A DNA stretch of 64,000 nucleotides from Vulcanimicrobiota bacterium. Its GTDB lineage: Bacteria > Vulcanimicrobiota > Xenobia > Xenobiales > JADMJV01. The position numbers and the translations under genes were made by a program. The stretch spans positions 1 through 64,000 of the forward strand of contig JAFKGI010000007.1 of the NCBI GenBank assembly GCA_017307785.1. The letters are read 5' to 3'. The notes under the pieces are model-generated. The model worked only from the letters and a program-made list of their open reading frames with translations. It was not told the origin of the DNA and ran no database searches. This document shows, piece by piece, positions 1 to 6,989 of the stretch; positions within the stretch are counted from its first letter, which is position 1, and each line of letters begins with the position of its first letter.

Positions 1-288
1 GGAGATAGCGACGACTCGTTCGGATTTACCCTCTACGCAGGCGGCCAACTTCAGAGGCGTCTCGAGGTCCATGATCCCAATTTCAATAGAAAAGCGAGGA
101 CTGTCAAAGTAAACGTGGGCAACCGGTTGTCTATAGAAGACGAAGAACGCGAAAAGGGAGAGCCCTGGGCCTACGTTTCGCATTTAGCCAGGCAATTAGG
201 GGTTGTCTTCAACCATAAGCCTGAAAACACTCGTTGCTACGCTGCTCCCAGCAAGAGGTTGGCTCCGACCCAACCTCTTGCACCCTGA
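1..288 (+). CDS. Hypothetical protein, 3' end only
   Basis: An open frame runs from the first base to a TGA at 286-288, giving the last 95 residues of a protein whose start is outside the window. The fragment is polar (it opens GDSDDSFGFTLYAGGQ) and has no visible signal, membrane segment or metal motif. I do not recognise the family. The next gene ends 7 bp downstream on the opposite strand, so the two are convergent. The lack of stops over 95 codons and the tight fit to its neighbour are the only support. Confidence 0.5.
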   Translation, partial: GDSDDSFGFTLYAGGQLQRRLEVHDPNFNRKARTVKVNVGNRLSIEDEEREKGEPWAYVSHLARQLGVVFNHKPENTRCYAAPSKRLAPTQPLAP

Positions 289-294
289 ATGCAT

Positions 295-1170
295 TCATCC
301 AGCTTGTTTCCATAGAGCCGAGACAATTCGTAAGTGGCGATGATAGACGAAGACCTCCCAGTCCGGGGGCGGCACTGAGCCTCGGGCCATGTAGTAGAGG
401 GCGGTGTGGGTCGCGTCGGGCTGAACCTGGATCAGAAAATCTCCGCCGTCCACAAAATATCGGTCCCCCTGTTCATTCAGCGCCACCCCGGGTAGCGCGG
501 CCAGTTCATCGCGACGTCGCAGCGCGTCGCTCTCCTGGGCCCAGGCCTCGCTGCCGCAGAGCATCTGATTTTCGGCGATATAGCAGATGGAATTGAGCAA
601 TCCCTCGGTCATGGTGCTCTTGGCGTATTGCAAGACGCCGTTCAGCCAGCTGCTCAGTCCCTCCGCAATCCCGCTCCGCGACGACACCGTGGGAGCCAGA
701 AAATCCAGCAGGTCCTCCAACGCATTGGAAACGCCTGTGAAATAGGCCTCGCGGGTACCCGCCTTGACCACTGTATAAAGCTTGTCTTCGGTGATTTCGC
801 TTTTGGCCAAATAGCCCTGAATGTCATAGCGGTCGAGTACCGCCCGCTCGGGAGCGATACCGGGTTGTCCGGTCCGGACATAAATCTGGAGAAATCGGTT
901 TTTCATCACATTGCGGATATAGTCGCACAGCTCCAGCCCGGCCTCGTCCGTTTCCATAACCACATCAATGAGAGCGACAGCCGCCATACTGACATCGGGC
1001 CGTCCCAGGGTCAGGCTGTGCAGCAGCTGAATCCCCTCGGCCTTACTGTGAGCCGAGTGCAATCGGATGGGCAGGCCGTAGACCCGGAAGTTGCGCATGG
1101 CCAGGCGTGTGATCTCATGAACGTCGGGCTCATCATCGACCTGGACGACATGGAACTCTTTCAACTGCAT
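295..1170 (-). CDS. Response regulator: receiver plus DUF3369
   Basis: A 291-residue protein. Residues 1-130 form a receiver domain with the acidic pocket D12-D13 (VDDEP), phospho-acceptor D69 (ALIDVVME), T100 (VRTGQ) and K123 (YLAK). The remainder matches DUF3369, which in other bacteria usually links a receiver to an HD-GYP output; here the protein stops after DUF3369. The frame is open back to 1341, but the ATG at 1170 follows GGGAGG at a good distance and begins right at the receiver, so I chose it. A paralogue lies at 11883-12755 with the same length and the same PPDWEVFVYHR tail. The role is presumably phosphorelay signalling; no partner kinase is nearby. Confidence 0.88.
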   Translation of the reverse strand: MQLKEFHVVQVDDEPDVHEITRLAMRNFRVYGLPIRLHSAHSKAEGIQLLHSLTLGRPDVSMAAVALIDVVMETDEAGLELCDYIRNVMKNRFLQIYVRTGQPGIAPERAVLDRYDIQGYLAKSEITEDKLYTVVKAGTREAYFTGVSNALEDLLDFLAPTVSSRSGIAEGLSSWLNGVLQYAKSTMTEGLLNSICYIAENQMLCGSEAWAQESDALRRRDELAALPGVALNEQGDRYFVDGGDFLIQVQPDATHTALYYMARGSVPPPDWEVFVYHRHLRIVSALWKQAG

Positions 1171-1273
1171 AGGATACCTCCCACTTTTACTGACGAGCCG
1201 CAATTGCCCGGAGGCTTCTGCAACTCCTGCTCCAACGGAAGGCGCCGATCGGCGGACCGGTGAATCACCAAGA

Positions 1274-1849
1274 ATGAATGCGAAACCGATTGCAATTGCC
1301 GTAGCCCTGGGCCTGGTGGCGGCCGCCCCGGGCTGGACCAAAGACTATCCCAAGGCCAAAGTGAGTTTCCAAGATTTCAAGGGACTGGTGAGCGAGGTGG
1401 AGGGCCATCGCGCGCGGCGCCTGGTCAATCTCGACACCTTCCTGAAAATGAGCCAGGAGCCCGGCACCATCATCCTGGACAGTCGTTCGACCTTTCGCTA
1501 CGACCGAATCCACCTGCGGGGCGCCAGGCACCTTAGTTTTACCGACTTCACGCAGGCCAATCTAAAGACCGTTATCCCCTCCTTCGACACGAGAGTTCTA
1601 ATCTATTGCAACAACAACTTCGAGGGCAATCAGACCGACTTTGCCTCTAAAGTGGCTCTGCCGCCCCCGACCAATCCGGTGGCCACCCAGATGGCCTCCC
1701 AGGCCCGGCCCGTCATGATGGCCCTCAACATCCCCACCTACATCAACCTCTACGGATACGGCTATCGCAACATCTACGAATTGGACGAGTTAGTCAACGT
1801 GAAGGACTCCAGAATTCATTTCGAGGGCTCGCTCCTCGGCAAGAAATGA
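1274..1849 (+). CDS. Exported rhodanese-like domain protein
   Basis: 191 residues. An N-terminal signal peptide (about residues 1-22, hydrophobic, ending near APGWTK) is followed by a rhodanese fold: the TIILDSRSTFRYDRIHLRGARHL block is typical of the first half, and the active-site loop carries a cysteine (LIYCNNNFEGNQ). The protein should act outside the cytoplasm in sulfur transfer or redox handling; the substrate cannot be read from sequence. It is divergent from the receiver-DUF3369 gene and convergent with the chitosanase, with only 11 bp between stops. Domain assignment is confident, the specific function is not. Confidence 0.8.
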   Translation: MNAKPIAIAVALGLVAAAPGWTKDYPKAKVSFQDFKGLVSEVEGHRARRLVNLDTFLKMSQEPGTIILDSRSTFRYDRIHLRGARHLSFTDFTQANLKTVIPSFDTRVLIYCNNNFEGNQTDFASKVALPPPTNPVATQMASQARPVMMALNIPTYINLYGYGYRNIYELDELVNVKDSRIHFEGSLLGKK

Positions 1850-1860
1850 CATCTCAGCTC

Positions 1861-2673
1861 CTACCGTGGTGTCTTGAGGATCTGATAGGAATCACCGTAT
1901 GTTTTCCAACGCAGCGGAGTGTGCAGGTCTAGATTGCCCTCCGCGAGGAACTTCCTCTGCTGGGTATCGACCCGACTGGTATCGTCGTGCGCGCTTTCCT
2001 GCTTCATCGCCCGACGTCGCGCATCGAGGAAAGCACCGAGGTAGACGGTCTCCACCCCACCCTGGGCCGGACACCTGGCGTGACGGAGCGCCTCTTTGCG
2101 GATACTCCCGAAACTGAGCGAATCATTTCCAAGCCCGTGCATGACCACGGCGTCATAGTAAGCGAACTGTCCCAGTGCACGCAGGCCGTCTCGCTTGGCC
2201 TGCTCCACGGCCGGTGTAAAGTACTCGGTGTCTCGCTCCTGATCCTGAGCGCGCTGGAAAGCCACATCTTTGGCCGCATTCTTCCAATCCGCCTCGAACT
2301 CAGCTCCCAGACCGGCGTGCGAGGACGTCCCGTTGACTCTGCGCAAAGCGGGCAAATACTTCGTTAACGGATTCCCCGGCTTGCTCTTTGTGTAGAGCTC
2401 GACCACCTCAAGCAGGTCTCCGGTGCCGCTCGTAAACCCGATGATTCCCCCAGTGTAGCCGCGCCCGTCACCAATGTCTTTCAGAAAGGCGTATTGTGCT
2501 CGCCAGTCCAGGGAGGAATTCTCCGCGCTCGACACCAGCTGCATCGCGATCTCTTTCATCGGCCGGCTGTCGAGATTGACCGGGGAGATAGGCGGCTCTG
2601 GCCGGGCGCTGGCAGTGTTCCACAGCACCGCGGCAGCAGCGACGGTGATGGCCACCGCAGATCGAACTCTCAT
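1861..2673 (-). CDS. csn: Secreted GH46 chitosanase
   Basis: 270 residues, with an Ala-rich signal peptide (about 1-23, ending TASA|RP) and a full-length glycoside hydrolase family 46 domain. From memory of the Streptomyces N174 enzyme, similarity is very high across the whole mature region (for example AMQLVSSAENSSLDW and IGDGRGYTGGIIGF). The general acid E51 and the base D69 (N174 E22 and D40) are present, as is the conserved threonine of RGYTGG. It should cut the beta-1,4 bonds of chitosan outside the cell. It is an isolated gene, convergent with the rhodanese gene. The closeness to an actinobacterial family suggests acquisition by transfer, which is inference. Confidence 0.95.
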   Translation of the reverse strand: MRVRSAVAITVAAAAVLWNTASARPEPPISPVNLDSRPMKEIAMQLVSSAENSSLDWRAQYAFLKDIGDGRGYTGGIIGFTSGTGDLLEVVELYTKSKPGNPLTKYLPALRRVNGTSSHAGLGAEFEADWKNAAKDVAFQRAQDQERDTEYFTPAVEQAKRDGLRALGQFAYYDAVVMHGLGNDSLSFGSIRKEALRHARCPAQGGVETVYLGAFLDARRRAMKQESAHDDTSRVDTQQRKFLAEGNLDLHTPLRWKTYGDSYQILKTPR

Positions 2674-2751
2674 ACGGGCTGCTTCTCGAACCGCGTCCTT
2701 CTTGCCTATCCCTTAGAACAGACGTTCGACGTGAAACATCGGCTCGGCTTG

Positions 2752-3201
2752 TTAACCGAGTCGGTCCAGGGGGGCATCCGCACCCTTCAGCTTGGACAGC
2801 AGCTTGTCGTGGGCGCCGTTCAGGCAACCGCCGCATCCTTGGCGGCAGCAACCTCCCGCCAGAGAACTGTTCCCCATGGCTGAACCGATGATCGCCAGTT
2901 CCCCAAACTGGTTGCCCAGTACCTCCGCAAAGCTGGTCTCCAGCCTCTCCTGGTTCCGTTCCTTCCAGTCGTCAGCCACCTTGCCGGTCTTACGGTGATC
3001 GTCGTCGTTGTTTCCGGTCGAATCCACCCAGATTTGCAGCCAGTTGGGCCACATTTCCACCTTCCAGACGAACCCGCCCATCGACTCCAGGCGAGCCTGA
3101 ATATCGCTGCGCACCAGCGCGGCCTTGGCGTGGGCGGTGGCGACTTTGCGCGAGCCTCCGAACGGCTGTAAAATTTGGTTTCGGGCGTTGATTCGGTCCA
3201 A
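2752..3201 (-). CDS. Hypothetical protein with Cys-rich tail segment
   Basis: 149 residues from a TTG start; a stop lies five codons upstream, so TTG 3201 is the only early start, and M41 (MGGFVWKVEMW) is an alternative. There is no signal peptide or membrane segment. Near the C-terminus is a cysteine cluster, GGCCRQGCGGCLNG, that could bind a metal. A second long frame overlaps on the same strand (2820-3233) but reads as low-complexity Arg/Pro/Trp, so I prefer this one. I do not recognise the family. It may be co-transcribed with the chitosanase (78 bp upstream of it, same strand). Confidence 0.5.
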   Translation of the reverse strand: MDRINARNQILQPFGGSRKVATAHAKAALVRSDIQARLESMGGFVWKVEMWPNWLQIWVDSTGNNDDDHRKTGKVADDWKERNQERLETSFAEVLGNQFGELAIIGSAMGNSSLAGGCCRQGCGGCLNGAHDKLLSKLKGADAPLDRLG

Positions 3202-3273
3202 GTCAGTGACATCCTAAGTGTTATGGTAGGCACGCTCTTTTCTTAAGGCCCGCATGACTCCTGCTGATTCCAA

Positions 3274-3309
3274 TTTGGCGTCTTTGGCGAGGAGTTTGGC
3301 GCCTTTGAA
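3274..3309 (+). promoter_or_regulatory. Tandem operator for an AraC-type regulator
   Basis: Two direct repeats with a 21-bp period, TTTGGCGTCTTTGGCG at 3274 and TTTGGCGCCTTTG at 3295, sit 38 bp before the cupin gene. The last TTTGAAC could serve as a -35 element (TTGAAC, 3305-3310). The same arrangement recurs inverted upstream of the araC gene at 6746-6780 (28 of 31 core bases equal). Direct repeats two helical turns apart next to a -35 box are the classical AraC-family site. Binding by the regulator at 5608-6609 is inference. Confidence 0.65.
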
Positions 3310-3346
3310 CAGAGCCAGACGCCCGAATCCGAATTAGACTCGAATT

Positions 3347-4504
3347 GTGAAAAAGAACCACTTGACCGCAGCTCTGGCCTTGAGTCTGCTCGTACCGGGT
3401 CTGGCTCAACCAACAATCCAGTTGAGCCGACCCGGCGAAAGACATCCCGTGGCCGGCCCCTCTACCACTTTCACCGGTTCCGTCCGAGTGACTCCGCTAT
3501 TTGGCAGCAGTCCGGCCTCGGCCTACTCGGGCGGCTCGGTGACTTTCTCGCCGGGGGCCCGCTCGCACTGGCACACCCATCCGCTGGGTCAGACCTTGCT
3601 GGTGACCGAGGGGGTGGGTCGAGTCCAAGCCTGGGGACAGCCCAGTTTCGAGATGCGCGCCGGCGATGTGGTCACCATCCCGCCGGGAGTCAAGCACTGG
3701 CACGGCGCCGCTCCCCAGACCTCCGTCACTCACATCGCCCTACAAGCAGCCCGAGACGGCAAAGCCGTCGAGTGGCTGGAACCCGTTAGCCAGGAGCAAT
3801 ACACCATGAAAACCAAACATACGATTGAAAACGTGTCGCCCGCCCTGGAGAAAGCCCGCCGGGAGACCATCCATGGCGACCTTTGGCAGCGTCCCCAACT
3901 GAACGCCAGGGACCGGAGCATCGTCACCCTATCCTGCCTGATTGCCCGCAACCAGACCCTCGGACTCCCCTTTTACCTGGAGCGAGCGCTGGACAGCGGC
4001 GTCAAGCCCGCCGAAATTTCCGAGGTCATCCACCATCTGGCGTTCTACGCCGGTTGGGAAAACGCCATGGCGTCGGTGCCTGTGGCCGGCGAAGTCTTTG
4101 CTCGCAGGGGCCTGGGCCAAGATGAACTGCCTGCGGCCCGGGTCGAGCCCTTGCCGCTTAACCTGGAGGCGGAGAATCAGAGAGCCACTACGGTCTCGGC
4201 CAACTTTGGCGAGACCGCCCCCGGGCTGGTCCAGTACACCACCGACGTGCTCTTTCGAGACCTTTGGCTGCGTCCCGACCTGGCGCCGCGTGACCGCAGC
4301 CTGGTGACGGTGGCGGCTCTGATCAGTTCCGGTCAGGTGGCCCAGGTTCCCTACCATCTAAATCGCGCCATGGACAACGGCCTGACCCAAGAACAAGCCT
4401 CCGAAGTGATCACTCATCTGGCCTTTTATGCCGGCTGGCCCAACGCATTCTCGGCCTTGCCGGTGGCCAAAGAAGTCTTCGCACAAAGAAAGGCAAAAGG
4501 ATGA
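3347..4504 (+). CDS. Exported cupin fused to two carboxymuconolactone decarboxylase domains
   Basis: 385 residues from a GTG start. A signal peptide (1-20, ending LAQP) precedes a cupin (about 45-140) with the metal-binding SHWHTHPLGQT motif and a later KHWHG. Two CMD-family domains follow (about 160-260 and 280-380), each with a W-x-R-P-x-L...RDRS block and an H-H/THLAFYAGW helix. The usual CMD cysteine pair of peroxidase-type members is not seen. Such cupin-CMD fusions are common and often uncharacterised; a redox or aromatic-ring role is possible. Its stop overlaps the next gene (ATGA), so it leads a coupled operon under the tandem operator. Confidence 0.85.
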   Translation: MKKNHLTAALALSLLVPGLAQPTIQLSRPGERHPVAGPSTTFTGSVRVTPLFGSSPASAYSGGSVTFSPGARSHWHTHPLGQTLLVTEGVGRVQAWGQPSFEMRAGDVVTIPPGVKHWHGAAPQTSVTHIALQAARDGKAVEWLEPVSQEQYTMKTKHTIENVSPALEKARRETIHGDLWQRPQLNARDRSIVTLSCLIARNQTLGLPFYLERALDSGVKPAEISEVIHHLAFYAGWENAMASVPVAGEVFARRGLGQDELPAARVEPLPLNLEAENQRATTVSANFGETAPGLVQYTTDVLFRDLWLRPDLAPRDRSLVTVAALISSGQVAQVPYHLNRAMDNGLTQEQASEVITHLAFYAGWPNAFSALPVAKEVFAQRKAKG

Positions 4505-5262
4505 ACTACTCTTTCGAAAACAAAGTCGCTCTGGTGACGGGCGCCGCCTCCGGTATGGGCTTAACCACCGCTAGAGCCTTCGCAGAGGCGGGGGCCTCCG
4601 TGGTGCTGGCTGACGCCGACGCTGCGAAGCTAGAGCTGGCCCGCCAGCAACTGGTGGGGGCGGGACATAAGATTCTGGCGGTGCGCTGCGACGTGGCAAG
4701 CGAACCGGAGGTAGCAGCCCTGGTGGAACAAGCAGTGGCCACGTTCGGCCGTCTGGACGCGGCCTACAACAACGCCGGTATTCAATCGCCGGCTATCGAG
4801 ACGGCCGACGCGGACGGCCAGGAATTCGAGCGCGTCCAGGCCATCAATCTGCGTGGCGTCTGGAATTGCATGAAATATGAGTTGGTCCAGATGCGCAAAC
4901 AGGGCAGCGGAGCCATCGTCAATTGCTCCTCGATCGGAGGACTGGTAGGACTGCCCGGTCGGGCCATCTACCACGCCAGCAAATACGGGGTCATCGGATT
5001 GACCCAGAGCGCCGCGCTGGAATATGCGGCTCGCGGCATTCGCATCAACGCCGTTTGCCCCGGTACCATCAACACACCCATGGTTCAGGACATGCTGGCC
5101 AAAGAGCCCGAGGCTATGGAGGCTATCTTGCGCGACCAGCCGATTGGACGCCTGGGAGAGCCGGAAGAAATCGCCTCGGCCGTGCTCTGGTTGTGCGGAC
5201 CGGGTTCGAGCTTCGTCATCGGCCACGCCCTGGTGGTCGACGGCGGCTACACGATTCACTGA
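4501..5262 (+). CDS. Short-chain dehydrogenase/reductase
   Basis: 253 residues, a classical SDR. The Rossmann nucleotide motif is TGAASGMG (13-20), NNAG lies at 90-93, the catalytic Ser is at 143/144 and the YxxxK pair is Y157/K161, followed by the C-terminal GHALVVDGGYT of the family. It should carry out an NAD(P)-dependent alcohol/ketone reaction in the cytoplasm; substrate unknown. It starts inside the stop of the cupin gene and is followed after 4 bp by the ABM gene, so all three are probably made together. Confidence 0.93.
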   Translation: MNYSFENKVALVTGAASGMGLTTARAFAEAGASVVLADADAAKLELARQQLVGAGHKILAVRCDVASEPEVAALVEQAVATFGRLDAAYNNAGIQSPAIETADADGQEFERVQAINLRGVWNCMKYELVQMRKQGSGAIVNCSSIGGLVGLPGRAIYHASKYGVIGLTQSAALEYAARGIRINAVCPGTINTPMVQDMLAKEPEAMEAILRDQPIGRLGEPEEIASAVLWLCGPGSSFVIGHALVVDGGYTIH

Positions 5263-5266
5263 TTTC

Positions 5267-5611
5267 GTGACAGCTCGCTTACTACTTCTGCTCAGCCTGG
5301 TCAGCGGGGCTACCGCGGAAGAGCGCATGCTCCGTCTGGCCCTGCTGCGCATCGACCCCCACCAGTTACCGGCCTATCGGGCCGCCCTGCGAGAGGAAAT
5401 CGAGGCCTCGCTCCGCTTGGAACCCGGAGTGATTCGCCTGGATGCCATGGCCGAAAAGTCCCAACCCGACCGTATCACCATCGTGGAGGAATACGCCAGC
5501 CGGGAAGCTTATGAAGCCCACCTGCGCAGTCCTCACTTTCAGAGATACAAGACTTCGACTCTCAAAATGGTGCAGAACCTGGAACTGGTCGAGGTGGACC
5601 CGATTCGTTAA
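5267..5611 (+). CDS. Exported antibiotic-biosynthesis-type monooxygenase (ABM) domain
   Basis: 114 residues from a GTG at 5267, chosen because it lies 4 bp after the SDR stop and starts a clear signal peptide (MTARLLLLLSLVSGATAEE). The mature part is a small alpha/beta-barrel ABM/YgiN-like domain with the typical ITIVEEYASREAYEAHLRSPH segment. Members act as cofactor-free monooxygenases or quinol oxidases; export is less usual. It is the last gene of the cupin-SDR-ABM operon and its stop overlaps that of the convergent araC gene by 4 bp. Confidence 0.82.
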   Translation: MTARLLLLLSLVSGATAEERMLRLALLRIDPHQLPAYRAALREEIEASLRLEPGVIRLDAMAEKSQPDRITIVEEYASREAYEAHLRSPHFQRYKTSTLKMVQNLELVEVDPIR

Positions 5612-6609
5612 CCGACGCGGGCGCTGCGCCACTCTCCGGGAGAGACGCCCTCCCAGCGATGGAAAGCGCGAATGAACGAATTGGGGTCGTCAAAGCCCAG
5701 TAAGTAGGCCGTCTCGCTCAGTTCCAACGAAGATTCCAGCAGGTAGTGGCGGGCCATCTCCTGACGGGCCTCTTCCACCAACCCGTGAAAGTTACGCCCC
5801 TCGGCAAGCAGCCGTCGCTGCAAGGTTCGACTGCTGAGGCGCATCTCGAAGGCTACCTCCTCCAGACGCGGCTTCTGGCCGGCCAGAAAGCGCTTGACGA
5901 TGGCCTTGACCTGACTGTCCAGGGTGCCGCTGGCCTTAAGCTCTTTGAGGTCGGCCTCCAGTTGGGGAGCGATCAGTTCGAGCAAGTCCAGGTTGTAGGT
6001 GAGGAAAGGCTTACGCACGTCCTCCAGCGAGAAGGTGACCTTGTTGGCCGACCCGTCAAACCGCACCGGACAGCCGTAGAACTCATCATAGTGCTCGCGC
6101 TGTTGAACCGACCGCTTGAGCTCCAAACGAATCGGATGAATCCGGCGGCCGATGCCACGGCGACCAATGGTCACCAACCAGGACATGCACATATCCACCA
6201 GGTGGTCAGGCTCCTGACAATCGGCCAGCAGCCAGGCGAACTCAACCTCGATCTCCTGGGATTTCTCCAGCAAACGAATCTCCTGAGGGCCGGTCAGCCG
6301 CTTATAGCGGGAAATACGCTGCATGGCCTCATGGAAAGTGCGCGAGTAAAGGGCGGCGATGGCGATGGGGCTGTAACGCTCCAGGCGCTCCTCGCTGCCC
6401 ACCAGCAGCCCGATAGCCGGACGCTCACTGACCCGGTCGATGGCGCTATGAAAAGCAAAAAGTTCGCGCGTGTCCAGCCAAACCCGTTCCTGATCCAACA
6501 GATGGATTGGCAAACCGGCTTGGCGAAGCACCGCTGGCATAGACACTCCCAGTTCTTGCAACTTCTGAGGAATGCTCAGGCTCAGGCGAAATCGATCGTT
6601 CTTGGACAT
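5608..6609 (-). CDS. AraC-family regulator with N-terminal ligand-binding domain
   Basis: 333 residues. The N-terminal ~200 residues fit the Arabinose_bd-type (PF12625-like) ligand domain; the C-terminal ~100 residues are the double helix-turn-helix AraC domain (RLSSRTLQRRLLAEGRNF and AYLLGFDDPNSFIRAFHRW). It is convergent with the cupin-SDR-ABM operon, and matching tandem operators precede both transcription units, so it very likely controls that operon and itself. The inducer is unknown. The start at 6609 is the conventional N-terminus for this family. Confidence 0.92.
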   Translation of the reverse strand: MSKNDRFRLSLSIPQKLQELGVSMPAVLRQAGLPIHLLDQERVWLDTRELFAFHSAIDRVSERPAIGLLVGSEERLERYSPIAIAALYSRTFHEAMQRISRYKRLTGPQEIRLLEKSQEIEVEFAWLLADCQEPDHLVDMCMSWLVTIGRRGIGRRIHPIRLELKRSVQQREHYDEFYGCPVRFDGSANKVTFSLEDVRKPFLTYNLDLLELIAPQLEADLKELKASGTLDSQVKAIVKRFLAGQKPRLEEVAFEMRLSSRTLQRRLLAEGRNFHGLVEEARQEMARHYLLESSLELSETAYLLGFDDPNSFIRAFHRWEGVSPGEWRSARVG

Positions 6610-6989
6610 AGCAGTTCACCGACCCGTAAGTTCTTCCTGATGCTTCGGGTAACGCGCTCCCCACACCTCGAATTGCGCGGCATCATCCTCCTCGTCGGAA
6701 TCTTCTTAGGCCAAGTGTAGCCGAGACCGCCTCACTTGAACTCAGCCAAAGGCGCCAAATCACTCGCCAAAGACGCCATGGAGGCTAATCTCTGGCCTCC
6801 ATTGCCTCTAACTGAGCTCGCAGTTCCAAAGTGACGCGATGGTAGGTGTGAAGGTCGTCCAGCTTGAGCATTCCCAACCGGTGTGTGGGTCCCTGACCTC
6901 TATCTTCACAGTGGTTCGGGCGAGTGATTGCGTGATTTTGCAACCATTCCAGGAATGAATCTCGACGCAAAGTCAGAAGGTCTGGGCCC
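6610..6989. other. Intergenic region between araC and the exoprotein gene
   Basis: 380 bp without a convincing gene. It holds the inverted AraC-type operator (6746-6780) and leaves about 135 bp of leader for araC on the minus strand. A minus-strand frame at 6785-6991 could encode 68 residues, but it overlaps the exoprotein start and has no ribosome site that I can see. AGAAGG just before 6990 is the likely ribosome site of the exoprotein gene. Confidence 0.5.
6746..6780 (-). promoter_or_regulatory. Second copy of the AraC-type tandem operator (autoregulation)
   Basis: Read on the minus strand this is GGCGTCTTTGGCGAG, three bases, then TTTGGCGCCTTTGG: the same two 21-bp units as at 3274-3309, with only the three central bases differing in the 31-bp core. 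It lies about 137 bp upstream of the araC start, pointing toward that gene. Two copies in the same relative orientation to the regulator and its neighbour operon argue for a shared binding site. Confidence 0.62.
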
